The notes beneath the pieces are model-generated. The model saw only the letters and a program-made list of their open reading frames with translations. It did not search any database and was not told the DNA's origin. The position numbers and the translations under genes are program-made. From positions 520,963 through 572,010 of the forward strand of contig UYJD01000011.1 of assembly GCA_900618795.1 (NCBI GenBank): a stretch of DNA of 51,048 bases, given 5' to 3'. This stretch comes from Cyanodermella asteris (Eukaryota > Ascomycota > Lecanoromycetes > Ostropales > Stictidaceae). This document shows, piece after piece, positions 31,868-42,678 of the stretch (the first letter of the stretch is position 1; every line of letters starts with the position of its first letter).

Positions 31868-33736
31868 ATGCCTTCGTTCTCGTCCCTTGTAGGCGCTTTC
31901 GCCCTCGTGGCAGCGGCCTCGGCCAAGGTCTTTGACAAAGTCCCTGGTCACGGTGTACCAGCAGGATGGAGCTTCTCCAGCAAGCCCAGCCCGGATACCC
32001 CAATCAAGCTGCGCATCGCCCTCAAGCAGCAGAACGTGGAGCTGTTCAGAGAGACACTGATGCAGGTCTCTGACCCGAAGCACTCTCGCTACGGCATGCA
32101 CATGGAGGGTCATGAGGTCCAGGCCATGCTTGCCCCGACTCAAGAGACGACCGAGAGCGTACTGGAATGGCTCGAGGACAACATGATCGTGGACATTGAC
32201 CACAGCGGCGACTGGGTCAGCTTCAAGACTAATGTCTCTACTGCCAATGCCTTGCTCGGCACCGAATTCAACTGGTACCGAAACGAGCACCGTGGCAAGG
32301 ACTACCTGAGAACTCTCGAGTACTCGGTTCCGTCGTCCATCGAGGAGCACATCAACTTGGTCGCCCCGACGGTTCGCTTCGGTGACATGAAGCCCAACCG
32401 CGCCACAATCTACCAGATCACAGACGAGGTCATCAGCAAGGGCGTCATCGCAGTCGACTCGACCAACGTCAGCGCAGCATGCAACAGATCAATCACTCCC
32501 CAATGCCTGCTCCAACTCTACAACGTCAACTACCAATCCCCCGCCCTCAAGACCGGCGCCAACAAAGTCGGCTACGCCTCGTTCCTCGAAGAATACGCCC
32601 GCCACAACGATCTTGATCTCTTCACAAGCAACATCGCCACCTACGCCAAAGGCTTCAATTTCAGCGTAACACAGTTTCACGGCGGCGGAAACGACCAGAC
32701 CGGCACCGAAGACAGCGGTGAAGCGAACTTGGACAACCAATACATCGTCGGCGTCGGCTACCCGGTGCCCGTCACCGAATTCTCCACCGGCGGCCGCGGT
32801 CCGCTCGTGCCTGACCTCGACCAGCCGGATCCCGCCGACAACGGAAACGAGCCGTACCTCGACTACCTGATCGAGCTGTCCAAGCTGCCCAACGATAAGA
32901 TCCCCCAGGTCATCTCACACTCCTACGGCGAGGACGAACAAAGCGTGCCCGAGAAATTCGCCCGCCAAGTCTGCGACATGTTCGGCCAGCTCGGCGCCCG
33001 CGGTGTTTCCATCCTCTTCTCGTCCGGCGACTCCGGCGTCGGGTCCGCGTGCCAGTCCAACGACGGCAAGAATATGACCGAGTTCCAGCCTCAGTTCCCG
33101 GCTGCGTGTCCGTACGTCACGTCCGTCGGAGGTACGCGGTACATCGCTCCCGAACAGGGCGTCTACTTCTCCTCGGGCGGCTTCTCGCGTCTCTGGCCGC
33201 GTCCGGACTACCAACAGAAAGCAATCCCAGCGTTCCTGACCAAGAATGGCGGCAAGTTCGAACAGTACTTCAACAAGGAGGGCCGCGGGTTCCCGGATGT
33301 CGCTGCGCAGGCGTACGGCTACAGAGTCTACGATCAGGGTACGCTCAACGGCTACCAGGGCACATCCTGCGCCAGTCCGACCTTTGCCGGTGTCATTGCG
33401 CAGCTCAACGGTGCGCGCAGGAGCATCGGCAAGCCGTCTTTGGGATTCTTGAACCCGTTCTTGTACTCTGATGGTGTCTCGGCTCTGAATGATATTACTG
33501 TCGGTGGAAACACGGGCTGCAACGGTCTTGCGCGCTTCAATAGTGCACCCAATGGTAGCCCGGTCATCCCTGGTGCTGGGTTCAGCGCCGTGGAGGGTTG
33601 GGATCCGGTTACTGGCTACGGCACTCCGGATTTTGGAAAGCTGCTTGCGCTTGTTGCTCCGGGCGTCAAGAACCAGGGTGGTGTGCTGGACACCAGTGCT
33701 AAGATCAAGCGCACCGAGAAGGAGTGGAGTGCGTAA
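31868..33736 (+). CDS. Secreted sedolisin protease (S53), tripeptidyl-peptidase type
   Basis: A single-exon gene of 622 residues. Residues 1-19 are a signal peptide (MPSFSSLVGAFALVAAASA). A pro-domain of about 180 residues follows (activation domain with VSDPKHSRYGMHMEGHEV). The mature enzyme carries the complete sedolisin set: Glu about 285 and Asp about 289 in SGEANLDNQ, the oxyanion Asp about 388 in SSGDSGVGS and the nucleophile Ser about 500 in GTSCASPTFAG, with the calcium-site region WDPVTGYGTPDF near the end. Such enzymes work at acidic pH, most fungal ones releasing tripeptides from N-termini outside the cell. With the carboxypeptidase at 7935 it would digest external protein from both ends. 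Endo- versus tripeptidyl activity cannot be told from sequence alone. Confidence 0.93.
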   Translation: MPSFSSLVGAFALVAAASAKVFDKVPGHGVPAGWSFSSKPSPDTPIKLRIALKQQNVELFRETLMQVSDPKHSRYGMHMEGHEVQAMLAPTQETTESVLEWLEDNMIVDIDHSGDWVSFKTNVSTANALLGTEFNWYRNEHRGKDYLRTLEYSVPSSIEEHINLVAPTVRFGDMKPNRATIYQITDEVISKGVIAVDSTNVSAACNRSITPQCLLQLYNVNYQSPALKTGANKVGYASFLEEYARHNDLDLFTSNIATYAKGFNFSVTQFHGGGNDQTGTEDSGEANLDNQYIVGVGYPVPVTEFSTGGRGPLVPDLDQPDPADNGNEPYLDYLIELSKLPNDKIPQVISHSYGEDEQSVPEKFARQVCDMFGQLGARGVSILFSSGDSGVGSACQSNDGKNMTEFQPQFPAACPYVTSVGGTRYIAPEQGVYFSSGGFSRLWPRPDYQQKAIPAFLTKNGGKFEQYFNKEGRGFPDVAAQAYGYRVYDQGTLNGYQGTSCASPTFAGVIAQLNGARRSIGKPSLGFLNPFLYSDGVSALNDITVGGNTGCNGLARFNSAPNGSPVIPGAGFSAVEGWDPVTGYGTPDFGKLLALVAPGVKNQGGVLDTSAKIKRTEKEWSA

Positions 33737-34114
33737 AAATTACGTGTGATGATATCTAGTTCCGATCTTTGTATGAATTGACGAAACGCCCAATGTCGGC
33801 GAAAATGAATAGGAATTATTGAATCTCTCAAAGATATTACATTGCTTTCATCGCCGTGATTTGCACGAGTCTTGAAGATCAGGCAACTAGCTAGTTGCCA
33901 ATCGAGCCTCGCTCTTGTTGTCAACGCGCGCTCAATCTGGTCATAAAGTCGTGAATATAACGACATGCCGTCCTCGTCCAAGTCACAGCCCTCACAGCCA
34001 CATTGTCCATAGTTCTCAACCGTGTCACTCCACATGTTCAACTTGATGCAAACCCAAACGCCCTGTCAACCCAATACAATTGACACATCCATCCGCACAC
34101 CTCAAACCGACCCC
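33737..34114. other. Spacer between convergent genes
   Basis: 378 bp between the 3' ends of the sedolisin gene and the BLOC-1-like gene. Nothing recognised. Confidence 0.5.
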
Positions 34115-34720
34115 TTAGCTCCCCGACCAAAGGCCCCCGAACCACCCCTTCTCCCTCTTCTTCCCCTTCCTCTCCACCGGTCTCCCCTCTTCATCCAACA
34201 CATCCTCCTCCCCTCCTCCTCCCTCCTCCTCCTCAACGATCCTCAACGTCTCATCCAACACATCTAAATCCCTCTCCAGCACCGCGGCCCAATTCTCCAC
34301 GTTCCCGATATCTTTGAGCACATCATCCGCCTTCTCCGCCTCCTTCTCCAACTTGCCAGTCTCCTTTGCCAGTCTCACCGTATCCTTGTCGACCTGGTCG
34401 CGCTGCTTGGTGATGGACGTGTGCGCTGCGGAGATGTCGGAAGCGCGTTGTGAGAGCGGGGTCAGGGAGGTGGTCCCGACGTTTTGGAGGTGGGCGAGGA
34501 TGGCGTTGCGGGCGGCGAGAGTGGTTGCGGAGTCGAGGGGGGTGGGGTCGGGGGTCGGAGATGAGGTTGTGGGTTTGTTGGAGGAGGAGGAGGAGGAGGA
34601 TGCTTCGGGGTTGGAGATTGTGTTTGATATTGTGGTCGTGTCGGTTGTGGGGAGAGTGCTGGAGATGGAGGAGACGGCGGTGGTGCCGGCGGAGGCGGCG
34701 TCCTGCGATGCCATAGTCAT
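34115..34720 (-). CDS. BLOC1S1: BLOC-1 subunit 1 (GCN5L1/BLOS1) family protein
   Basis: A frame of 201 residues from the ATG at 34720 (MTMASQDAAS); an ATG two codons later fits equally, and the frame is open upstream. The first 65 residues are low-complexity Ser/Thr/Pro, including a run of seven Ser. Then comes a helical region (LSQRASDISAAHTSITKQRD) and the family signature KDIGNVENWAAVLERDLDVL, which matches the conserved EIGDVENWA core of BLOS1/GCN5L1 proteins. After it lie an acidic Gly/Glu run and a basic tail ending GWFGGLWSGS. BLOS1 is a coiled-coil subunit of the BLOC-1 complex in endosome and vacuole trafficking. The basic C-terminal tail is unlike the animal protein, and I infer it is a fungal addition. 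Confidence 0.75.
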   Translation of the reverse strand: MTMASQDAASAGTTAVSSISSTLPTTDTTTISNTISNPEASSSSSSSNKPTTSSPTPDPTPLDSATTLAARNAILAHLQNVGTTSLTPLSQRASDISAAHTSITKQRDQVDKDTVRLAKETGKLEKEAEKADDVLKDIGNVENWAAVLERDLDVLDETLRIVEEEEGGGGEEDVLDEEGRPVERKGKKREKGWFGGLWSGS

Positions 34721-35663
34721 GCAATTGACCTCGTCGAGCACTCGAGACTCGTCTGAATATCGACAATCTGGTCTTGTCTTAGGATGAAATGGTGACTGAG
34801 ACAGCGGTCGACAGTTGAGTGAGACGCGGGGCGGCCCTATGTGCATGTGACGGAAAGGCGTCTCAGGTACACGAGGGGTCGCGGACTTCCCGAAAAGGTA
34901 ACGAGATGTCTTTCCAGGGATTTGGTTTTCCCCGTCCGAGCGTCTCTATTTGGAATCTCGCATCCTGGTCCACGACGATGATCTGATCGCACATCTGGAT
35001 CTGATCGCGACGAGAGGTCCGTGGGGCCTGCCCAACGGTGAGCCTCGATTCTTAGATCATTCTTTGTGTCATAGCACGTTTTGAGGTGGCTTGCATGAGC
35101 AGAAGAACGGTCCTTGCGAAGTTGTATTCCGGCGATGCCTGATTTGTTCGATTTTGATGACGGCTTTCGGTTTGTAGCATCGTGGTCCGGTCCCCCGGTA
35201 TTGAGCCTGATCGAGCTATCCATGTGGCTTCATGTGTGCACGTAATGTGAGGGAACAACCTGAGTAGCTGAGTCCGGCCATTGATGCGATGCGCTCATAT
35301 CAGGTTTCGAAGAAGAGTTCTCACTGATCGAACGTCACAAATTCCGCCTCGGAACCGATGATTACATGAGAAATGTGCTTGTATTTCCATGTTCTGGCTT
35401 GGGCCAAGGAACTATAACCTCTAGTATACTATACAATAAAGTTGAAAATGTCCCAGATTTCCTCCCAGACTCCTTCGCTCGGTTTCCTTTCAAGCTTTTG
35501 TGTAGATAAACTTCCATCGCGAAACGCAGTGGCCAGTTTTTGGTCTTTGAGCACTTACCGGCAGTGGTTCGTACTCAGAACGTCTTGTCAACTAACTTCT
35601 CATCTTCAATGCTCATAGTACAACATAATGCATAGACTTGATGCAGCCTCAGATAGTCCACAT
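34721..35663. other. Intergenic, no gene seen
   Basis: 943 bp between two minus-strand genes. Short frames only, with AT-rich stretches near 35400-35450. Confidence 0.45.
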
Positions 35664-37070
35664 TCAGAAGTGTGGCCTCTTTGCGGCGCTAATGCTGGTC
35701 ACACTCGGTTTCCTGTCCAGATCGTCCGTCGAAACGCTGGTCCGTGGTTTCGAGTGACTCAACGAGCTGACACCAGCAGACTCTCTTTCCGCCCTCTCCC
35801 CTTCACCTCGTTCCAAATCACTCGCAACTGCACTGCCGCTGTCAGGCGTACTGTGCAAATGCAGCCAGGTGAGATTCTCCTGGGACCCCAGTCCTCCACC
35901 GTGCTTCGAACCAGGTGTCGAAGACGAAAAGCTACCGGCTCGCGGTCTGTAAGGTCTCCCATTCGGCCTCTCGTTATACACCTTAGCGGCCAGATTTGTC
36001 CGCGGCGGTAATGGCCAATGCTGAATCTCCTCGATTGGGCTGACTGGACTTGCTGGGCTGTCGATGACTTTCGCAGCGGGAATCGGTTTCAGTGGCACGA
36101 ACGGGGTGGCTCGTTCTGGATCCGGGCTCGCAAGATGTATCCGAGTGAGCCTGTCATCGTAGCGATTGTTTCGTGAATATTCGTAGCCACGTGTCAAGCG
36201 TCCGTGGACGAGCAAGCGCAACAACGGCCGCATGCTCGGGATACAGCAGCACACGACGCTCAGGTTCCCCTCCACGAGCGACCAGATGGCGGGTTTGACC
36301 ATGCTATACGGCAAATCGACCTGCGACATCGAGTTGTAGACGATCAGCTGCCAGAGCCTCAGGCTCGAGCAGACCGTAACGAAGATGCCGAGCATGAAAA
36401 CAAAGCACAATGCCAGTTTCTGACTCGTGTTGATGTTCAGCTTCATGATCCAGAAGTTGGGTAGGATCAGCAAGACGATGTCGAAGCTGATGTTCGGCAC
36501 CGCGGCCCCGATCCAGTAGCGGCTCTGCACGATGCACACGCTCGGAATGCTCAGATCCCAAAAGCCGGATATGGGTATACAGGACAGAAGCTGGACGAGC
36601 TCGACGGCGATGAGCCATATGATCTCGAGGATGCCGATTGCGATGAGGCAGATGTGGCAGGACTTGACGTCAAAGATCCTTCACCAAAGCGCGATGATGG
36701 ATAGTTTGGCGAGCGTTATGACGAAATTGTAGGCATGTTCAAAGACCCAGAGTCCGGTGAGGAATCTTTCCAATGATGCTGGCGTTGATGCCCCCAAGTG
36801 ATACCCGAAATGGTCATGTGTGGCTCCCCATATTGAGATGAAGCACATCATCCAGGCGAATGGTAGTGCTGCGAGGGCTAGCCAGTCCTCGATGTGTAAA
36901 CTAGTTCCGGGCTGTCGAACCAGATATCTTGCGACGAAACGAAGTACCACTGCAAGTCCCGACAGTGTGGCCATGGTGGTGCTCCATCCGATCAGGTCTC
37001 CGGCGGCATTGTCCCTCGGATCGGTGCCTTCCGGGTAAGGAAAATGTTGGTTCGGCTGTAGCGTCGCCAT
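35664..37070 (-). pseudogene. Rhodopsin-domain (Pth11/SAT4-like) membrane protein with one in-frame TGA
   Basis: The ATG at 37070 opens MATLQPNQHF, and the frame would give 468 residues if uninterrupted. Membrane segments in order include STTMATLSGLAVVLRFVA, WLALAALPFAWMMCFISIW and FVITLAKLSIIALW, then, after a TGA at codon 130 (36681-36683), ICLIAIGILEIIWLIAVELV, IGAAVPNISFDIVLLIL, LALCFVFMLGIFVTVCSSL and AIWSLVEGNLSVVCCCIP. The last carries the EGN signature of the fungal rhodopsin-domain family. A Ser/Pro-rich cytoplasmic tail of about 150 residues follows. The stop sits where relatives read LYRRIF, so ALW-stop-RIF fits a CGA-to-TGA change. No intron removes it without losing a membrane segment. 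Such proteins may act as receptors, for instance in surface sensing. It could be a nonsense allele, readthrough or an error. Confidence 0.65.
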
Positions 37071-37970
37071 GATGACACCTGAGCATGTGGTGTTTATTAT
37101 ATGTGAGGGATCGTTGAGACCGTATGCCAAGTGTGTTTATCGACACTCTGCGGATGACTTCCACCAGTGACAGACGACGTTGGTTACGCTGCTCTCGAGG
37201 GTTTCCGGGAATGATTTTCTTCCAGTTGGCTTATTTGGATTTGCAAGACGTTTGGTGCTTCAGAGCTTGCGAGAACTTTGTTGGTGTCTCGCGAGTACAT
37301 CACAGGTGAAAATGTCGAGCCAAGAGAGTCGGAGCCAAGCTGGGAGGCAGACTATATCTAATGAGGTCGGCCAGAGGTGTCGACGGCCTGGTGGACTGTG
37401 CTCAGCATGTCTACCTACGCAATCTGGGCTGCAAAATGTCAAGAAGGTAGAGAGATCACCACACGGCAAGCGTCAGAGTACAATACAAGCAGATCGCATC
37501 CTTATCAAGTGATAAGAAGGGGAAGGGAATGGGTTGGAGAAGGACCCGCAGTACCCCAACACGGCAGATGGCCAGGACCAAGCACATGGACGTCCAGGCG
37601 GATCGTACAGTACGTATGGCTTCGTTGAAAGGGTCTTTGCCTCGTAGCGAGCTGGGTCATGCACGTAAGCCTTGGGAGGTTCAGCATTTTCGCTTCAGCA
37701 GCGGCAGAAAACAGACAAGATCATCATGTGGAAGAAGTCCGCGGGCCCGGGCCTCTGGCACCGTGCCTTCTTACCTTTGAACGGCATGTCAAGATCTGAC
37801 AGGGGTCGGACTACAACAATGGGGCCAACGAGTTCCCGGCGAAAACGTGCCGTCAGACGATAGAAATTCAGGAGCACACCAAGAATGATTTCATGGCTTT
37901 AGATCGAGGGAAGGCTAGAAAGGCGGCCGCCGCCCAACCCAGGATCCAACAATTTCTGTCCTGGTACTTG
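37071..37970. other. Intergenic, no gene seen
   Basis: About 900 bp upstream of the rhodopsin-domain gene and downstream of an uncharacterised minus-strand gene. No motif was found. Confidence 0.45.
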
Positions 37971-38744
37971 TTAGTATCGTGCCGCTCTGTGTGCACCCAC
38001 GCGGACGAGTCCGTGCACCAGGCGGCCAGGCTGGCTGAGTGGCTTCGAAAATCCCGGGTGTTCCTGCGTCGCTGACAGACCATTGGGCGCGGAAGAGCTG
38101 CGAGTTGTCTCACTTGTATTTACCCATTGCGGCAACCCGACTGGGGACCCATCTAGCAAGCCATGGAGACTCGCGTTACCGGATTCTGCTTGTCTGTCAA
38201 TGTTGCAACACAAGTCCCACTCGGAGACCTTCAGCAAGTAGTCACACGCTGATGTTGTTGGGAGGAGAAGATCAGAGCCACAAAGATGCCACCACGATCG
38301 AATCATGATTGATCGAGGCAGGTGCTGACTTACGGGGATCCTCGTCATCATTGGCGGCAACACCATCGGTGGAGGGAGCTGACAAGGACAGGGGGTAGTT
38401 AATTTTCGCACCAAGCGTTTCGTGGCCTGCGGGGAAGTCGTCTTTCCCCACGCGATAAACCCAGTTCAATCGCTTCAGCGTGTGGGAGACTCACAGGGGC
38501 TGCGGATAGTTGCATGGTGATGGCGAGAAGCGGTAGCCGTCTGCTTGGAGCGCCTCTTCGTATCCAGCCACGCTTCTGGAAGCTCGCTAACGTCGTGAAA
38601 GATCACGTCTGGAAGGCGAGGAACGACCGACCAAGGTTAGTCGACCAGGTACGACGGCGGGGACTTCGGCTGCTGGTTGTGTACCAGCAAATCGTCTTTG
38701 CCATTCGGCAGGTGTTGCCATTGGTCTGTCTGCTGCTGCTGCAT
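37971..38744 (-). pseudogene. Unidentified spliced gene with one in-frame TAA
   Basis: I do not recognise the product. From an ATG at 38744 the frame reads a Gln-rich start, then DQWQHLPNGKDDLLVHNQ, meets a TAA at 38637-38639 and continues in frame with LPDVIFHDVSELPEAW. A 53-nt intron (38442-38494, donor GTGAGT, unusual AAAG acceptor) would lead into AGHETLGAKINYPLSL. A second, convincing 85-nt intron (38249-38333, donor GTAAGT, CTGAT branch, acceptor CATCAG) joins in phase to an exon 38248-37971 starting CDYLLKVSEWDLCCNIDRQ. The TAA overlaps a GACTAAC branch-like sequence, so a further short intron is possible, but I found no phase-compatible pair. Only the last splice is well supported; the rest is tentative. 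Confidence 0.35.
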
Positions 38745-41366
38745 GTCTGACAAGATAGTTTAAGCCAACATTGTTCTCCAGCATCTGTTGCGACGACGAC
38801 AACAGACACTTCCAGCCTCGCAAACAGGGGTGCCCGGGACGACTTTCGGCTGCAGCAGGCTTTATTCGTCGAAGGAGCCCGTGCAAACGAGAACGAACGT
38901 AAAGTGCACATCATTAAGCGAACTGATGTTCGGTCTCTAGAGGTTGACAGACATTGTACCCAAAACACTGCAGCAAAATACCAGCTGATATCCCACGTTT
39001 CTGTTTTGAGCTGATCGAGCGGACCGAGCCAAGATGGGTCCGATGGGAGATCGTTTTCCGTTTCGATTCTGCCGAACTTGGCTTGCCGACTGGCTGGCGC
39101 AACAGCCGGTACAGAGTCTCGTGTGCGCTGGGTTGATGCCGGCCCCAGCGCTTTCCATGAGTCGTTTTCGCGCAAGGCGGGAGCCTCAATGAGCCTTGCA
39201 ACTGGCTGAACCGATCCCGTCAGTGCGGAATCAAGGTTTTGTGTGTTGATTCGAGAAGTCAAGATCAGCAGCAGCGTATATCATGGACGGATTCTCGTCT
39301 GCGACCTCTTAAATTCACTGCCAAGTGCTGACTCGCAGCATAAGTAGCAGCTCATCGTGCCGTTCACAGCATGCAATCATGCCTCACTACCGAGCCGTCC
39401 TGATCAGTGGTGGGCAGGACTTTGGCGCGGATGTCCCTGGACGGCCCGGCCTCATCCACAGGCGGCATTTCTTTGTGCGGTGGATGGTCACTGATGACTG
39501 CGCGTGCGAGAACGGTTCACGCTCATGTCGGTTGACAGTTGCCCGAGACATCTTCGCTCACACAAAGAAGCCACTGGTCTCACGAACGACGCGGCGTATG
39601 TGGCATTTACGGTCGATCCTTTCGATTCAGGCTTCGAGACCGGTCTCCACTTCAGCCGTCCACCGGGAAATTGTCAGAGAGTCAGCCCGTCCTCCTATCC
39701 GGACACTGGGTATTTGTGTTGCGCTGCATGATGCCATATTCATAGAGTAGATGCACGAGCCGCTGCAAACTTCGTTCGCAAAGGCGTGATTAACATGACA
39801 AACGTTGTCGAGCAAGACACTCGACTTGCCGAGTTGTGAAAAGTTTAGGGCAAATCGCTCCGTGAGGGTCGCGAATTAACTTCACGGCTTGCTAGCCCAT
39901 TATTCAACTTGGACTGTCATCGTCAGGGAACCGAAGCTCAAAGTCCACCCAAGACCAGCCAAGAGTCTTCCAGCAGCGTGTATTCCTATGCACGTCTCGG
40001 GTACAGATTGTGCGACACCATCGCATCGCGCCGCTCGCGTGGTGGGACGAGACAGGCATGGAAGAACAGCCGCAAAACGAGAATGGCCGTTGACAGGTTC
40101 GACAAGTAGCACACAGCTCATTAGTGAGACGCCATCGCCAGAGATGAATCCCGAGTCGCTTAATTAGGGATTCAACACAACATGATACAGTAGTCAGATC
40201 GCTCTTTGCATTCGCAACGACCATATCCGTATACGCAAGATGCGCAGCTCAATGCTTTGACGCTGTGAAAGGGGCCGAGCACCTGCATCGGGTGGGCTCG
40301 TGGGCGCACAGGCGTGTTTGAGATCCGACAGCTCCCATCCAACAGCTCATCAGTTTGCGTGGCCTGCTGTGAGCGGGGTTGAAGCACTTTCTGCGATGAT
40401 GCCAGTAGTGTGAATCGCGTTCAGCCTGTCGTCAGTGAGTCTTCTGGCATAGTGGGTCGCTGTGCACCGACTTGATGCGTGAAACTCTCGGTGAGCGTCT
40501 GTCTCGTGAGTCTGACGCTACTGAAGCCAGTCGAAGGCCTCGCGACGGATCTCACGGCAGCAGTGAAGGCAAGGAGTCAAGTCATGTTCTGGGTTTCCCC
40601 TGTCGAGCTTTGGCAGAGCTGTGGGGGCTGCGGAGGGGAGGGGGTTTGGGATATTGCTGCGTGTGAGGAGCGTGCGAGCCCGAGGCCAAGTTGTTGAGTG
40701 AAATCAACTCCAATTTGCGAGACAGCCAGGGAGGAAGGAAATAACCCGTCGTTGGTGTCCTTTTCGCTGTGTGACCCGGGGTCCGACCAAGTAAGCAGCT
40801 GGCTACCCAGCTGCATACTGAAGCGAGGATTCAGGCCAGAACCCAGCAAAGTACCCAGCCAATTACCAAGCTAAACACTTAGCTAAGTCTTCATGCAAGT
40901 AGTTGAATGAGGGAGTAGGCCGGCGAAGACTTCGTCCTAATCCGCCTGGCACCATGAAATGCAGCATCTCTACTGCGAGCTCGTTATCCTATTACGCCGT
41001 GCTTCCACCGTGCCCGCTCACCCATGTCACGCGGAAACTGCTGTGGTTATCAAAGATCAATTTGCCAAGGAGCTGCCAGCCCTTTAAAGTAAACGGCGGA
41101 ATGTTCATTAAAGCGGTAGCTGTATACCTATCGAGACCCGAAGGATGAGGAAAATCGCTCTCCTGCTGAGCAATACAGAAAGCTCATTCAAAGTTCAAGC
41201 TCAAGTTCAAACTCATGAAGAAGTAAGACAACACCTATGCCAAACAATTCCCAACCTCGCCGAATCTCAGTCATCAGGGTGGCGGCCCCATAGACGACTG
41301 CACTCAACGTGCGATTCCGCTTATTACCTGCGAGTCCTACGTGTCAGGGGCAGCAACAGCATTTGT
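38745..41366. other. Long gene-poor stretch
   Basis: About 2.6 kb. A minus-strand open frame at 38603-39262 lacks an ATG at its head and shows no motif. Around 40790-40890 lie degenerate short repeats of an AGCTxxxTACCCAGC-like unit. No gene is called. Confidence 0.4.
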
Positions 41367-42041
41367 TTACATCATGTTGTACTCACTGTCAACTCTCTGG
41401 TCGTCGTCGTTCATGGCAGGCTGACAGGCCTCGGTCTCGAGGACCGATTTCAAAAGCGCATCGCCATTGTCTGATTTGAAGGACCCGGGACGGACGCAGT
41501 CGACCTTAACAGGCCAGCATTTATGACACGGAGTGAAAGTGACGACATTGTATCCGCCGGGCTGCATCATGGTGGGATGCGAAATGGAGACACTCGTAGC
41601 GTTGGTAGTAGCCTTGCCGGTTTGCTTCGCAAGAGTCTGGGAGAAGAATCCAGTACTGTTGTGCTCTTGGACATCTGTGTCGGTGGCAGTCTGGTCGTTA
41701 GTGGTCTCTTGATCGTACCCGACAGTAGTGGAAAAGCTGGCACCGAAGAAGTCGACGCCGGCGGTGATCGAGACCCAGACCCCGTCCGTGTTGGTCGTCT
41801 CGATCTGATCAGTGTGGGTTTGCGAGCTGCTCTGGCTGCTGGTGGTGCCAGTGGTGTCAGACTTCGATTGAGAAGTAGAGACCTCGGGGATATACGCGAT
41901 GGTGTTTGTGATGGCAATCGGACTGGGCTCGTTGTCTGTGTAGCTTTGCCAACCAGCACCAACAGAGTATTGGCGGCAAAATTCGCTGGTAGGAGAATGC
42001 TTTGCGGTAGGAGACGATGGGTTCTCACGTTTCTCGGCCAT
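41367..42041 (-). CDS. Unidentified Thr/Ser-rich, beta-patterned protein
   Basis: A frame of 224 residues from the ATG at 42041 (MAEKRENPSS). The frame is also open upstream, through another ATG at 42089 and a good GTAAGT donor site near 42110, so the true 5' end is uncertain. The protein has a Cys-containing head (SEFCRQYSVGAGWQSY), a long stretch with alternating Thr/Ser and apolar residues (GVWVSITAGVDFFGASFSTT is its centre) and a Cys-rich part (FTPCHKCWPVKVDCVRPG). The alternation suggests long beta strands, and there is a loose resemblance to aerolysin-fold proteins, which I would not rely on. No signal peptide is visible. It points away from the gene at 42120. The long plus-strand frame on the other side looks like its antisense shadow. 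Confidence 0.5.
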   Translation of the reverse strand: MAEKRENPSSPTAKHSPTSEFCRQYSVGAGWQSYTDNEPSPIAITNTIAYIPEVSTSQSKSDTTGTTSSQSSSQTHTDQIETTNTDGVWVSITAGVDFFGASFSTTVGYDQETTNDQTATDTDVQEHNSTGFFSQTLAKQTGKATTNATSVSISHPTMMQPGGYNVVTFTPCHKCWPVKVDCVRPGSFKSDNGDALLKSVLETEACQPAMNDDDQRVDSEYNMM

Positions 42042-42119
42042 GGCGCGAGCGGAAACGGGGCATGGGTACAGGTGGCGACGCTTGGGCATGGAAGGAGCAT
42101 TTGGGCCCAGACTTACAAT

Positions 42120-42545
42120 ATGCAGGATGAGAATGCTGGAGTATTGTACCGGGGTCGTCATACTGACCATCAATCGAATAGCCTCGCTCGAGACAGGGCG
42201 GTCCAGTCTCGAATCCACCTACCCATCCGATACAACGAACTTGGATTCGAAAACAGCGTCTCGCATGCCAAGAACAGCTTGTCGGTCTCGGTCAGGGCTG
42301 TGAACCTCAAAGTGATGCTGGAATGGTTCAGGGATATCGTCAAAGAGGAACAGACCATGTTGCTGAACGTTCGCGAGATCCGCAACCTCGTATCCGGCGC
42401 GATGGCGTCCATGAAGGATCAAAAGCGCGACCATCCCATGAAGCTGCGTATGAAAGAGCTCTTCACTTCCATCCACTCGTTCAAGAAGCAGCTGGGGCAA
42501 CAAATGTGGCTCTGGAAGCAGCAAAACTCGGGCAACCAAAAGTAA
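42120..42545 (+). CDS. Unidentified small helical protein
   Basis: A frame of 141 residues from the ATG at 42120 (MQDENAGVLYRG). The second half looks coding: KVMLEWFRDIVKEEQTMLLN and MKLRMKELFTSIHSFKKQLG are amphipathic and charged, as expected of helices, and there is a clear third-position bias to C and G. No domain is recognised. The frame is open further upstream, antisense to the gene at 41367-42041, so a longer or spliced start is possible. The short gap between the two ATGs (78 nt) would make a tightly packed divergent pair if both are real. Confidence 0.4.
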   Translation: MQDENAGVLYRGRHTDHQSNSLARDRAVQSRIHLPIRYNELGFENSVSHAKNSLSVSVRAVNLKVMLEWFRDIVKEEQTMLLNVREIRNLVSGAMASMKDQKRDHPMKLRMKELFTSIHSFKKQLGQQMWLWKQQNSGNQK

Positions 42546-42583
42546 ACAGCATGGCGTTAGATTCATTCCTCATGTGTTAGTCG

Positions 42584-42646
42584 TTAAACAAGGAAAGTTC
42601 TCATCACCTCAACACGTGCCTCGAGAATCTCGCCAAACCCCGTCGC
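42584..42646 (-). repeat. Duplicated scrap of the hydrolase 3' end
   Basis: This segment encodes ATGFGEILEARVEVMRTFLV before a stop. The 3' end of the neighbouring hydrolase pseudogene encodes WTGFGETIKARVEATRTFL. The two are diverged copies lying head to tail about 50 nt apart, so either a partial tandem duplication or the last trace of a second paralogue. Confidence 0.6.
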
Positions 42647-42678
42647 TACACGGTAGATAAATACTCACAAATTCAATG

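Noticed and set aside
31754-32350. A minus-strand frame opposite the start of the sedolisin gene
   Set aside because: Shadow of the signal peptide and pro-domain region; no motif.
41523-42119. A long plus-strand frame running into the 42120 gene
   Set aside because: Antisense to the Thr/Ser-rich gene and Gly/Val-rich in the way shadows are; only the part from 42120 looks coding.
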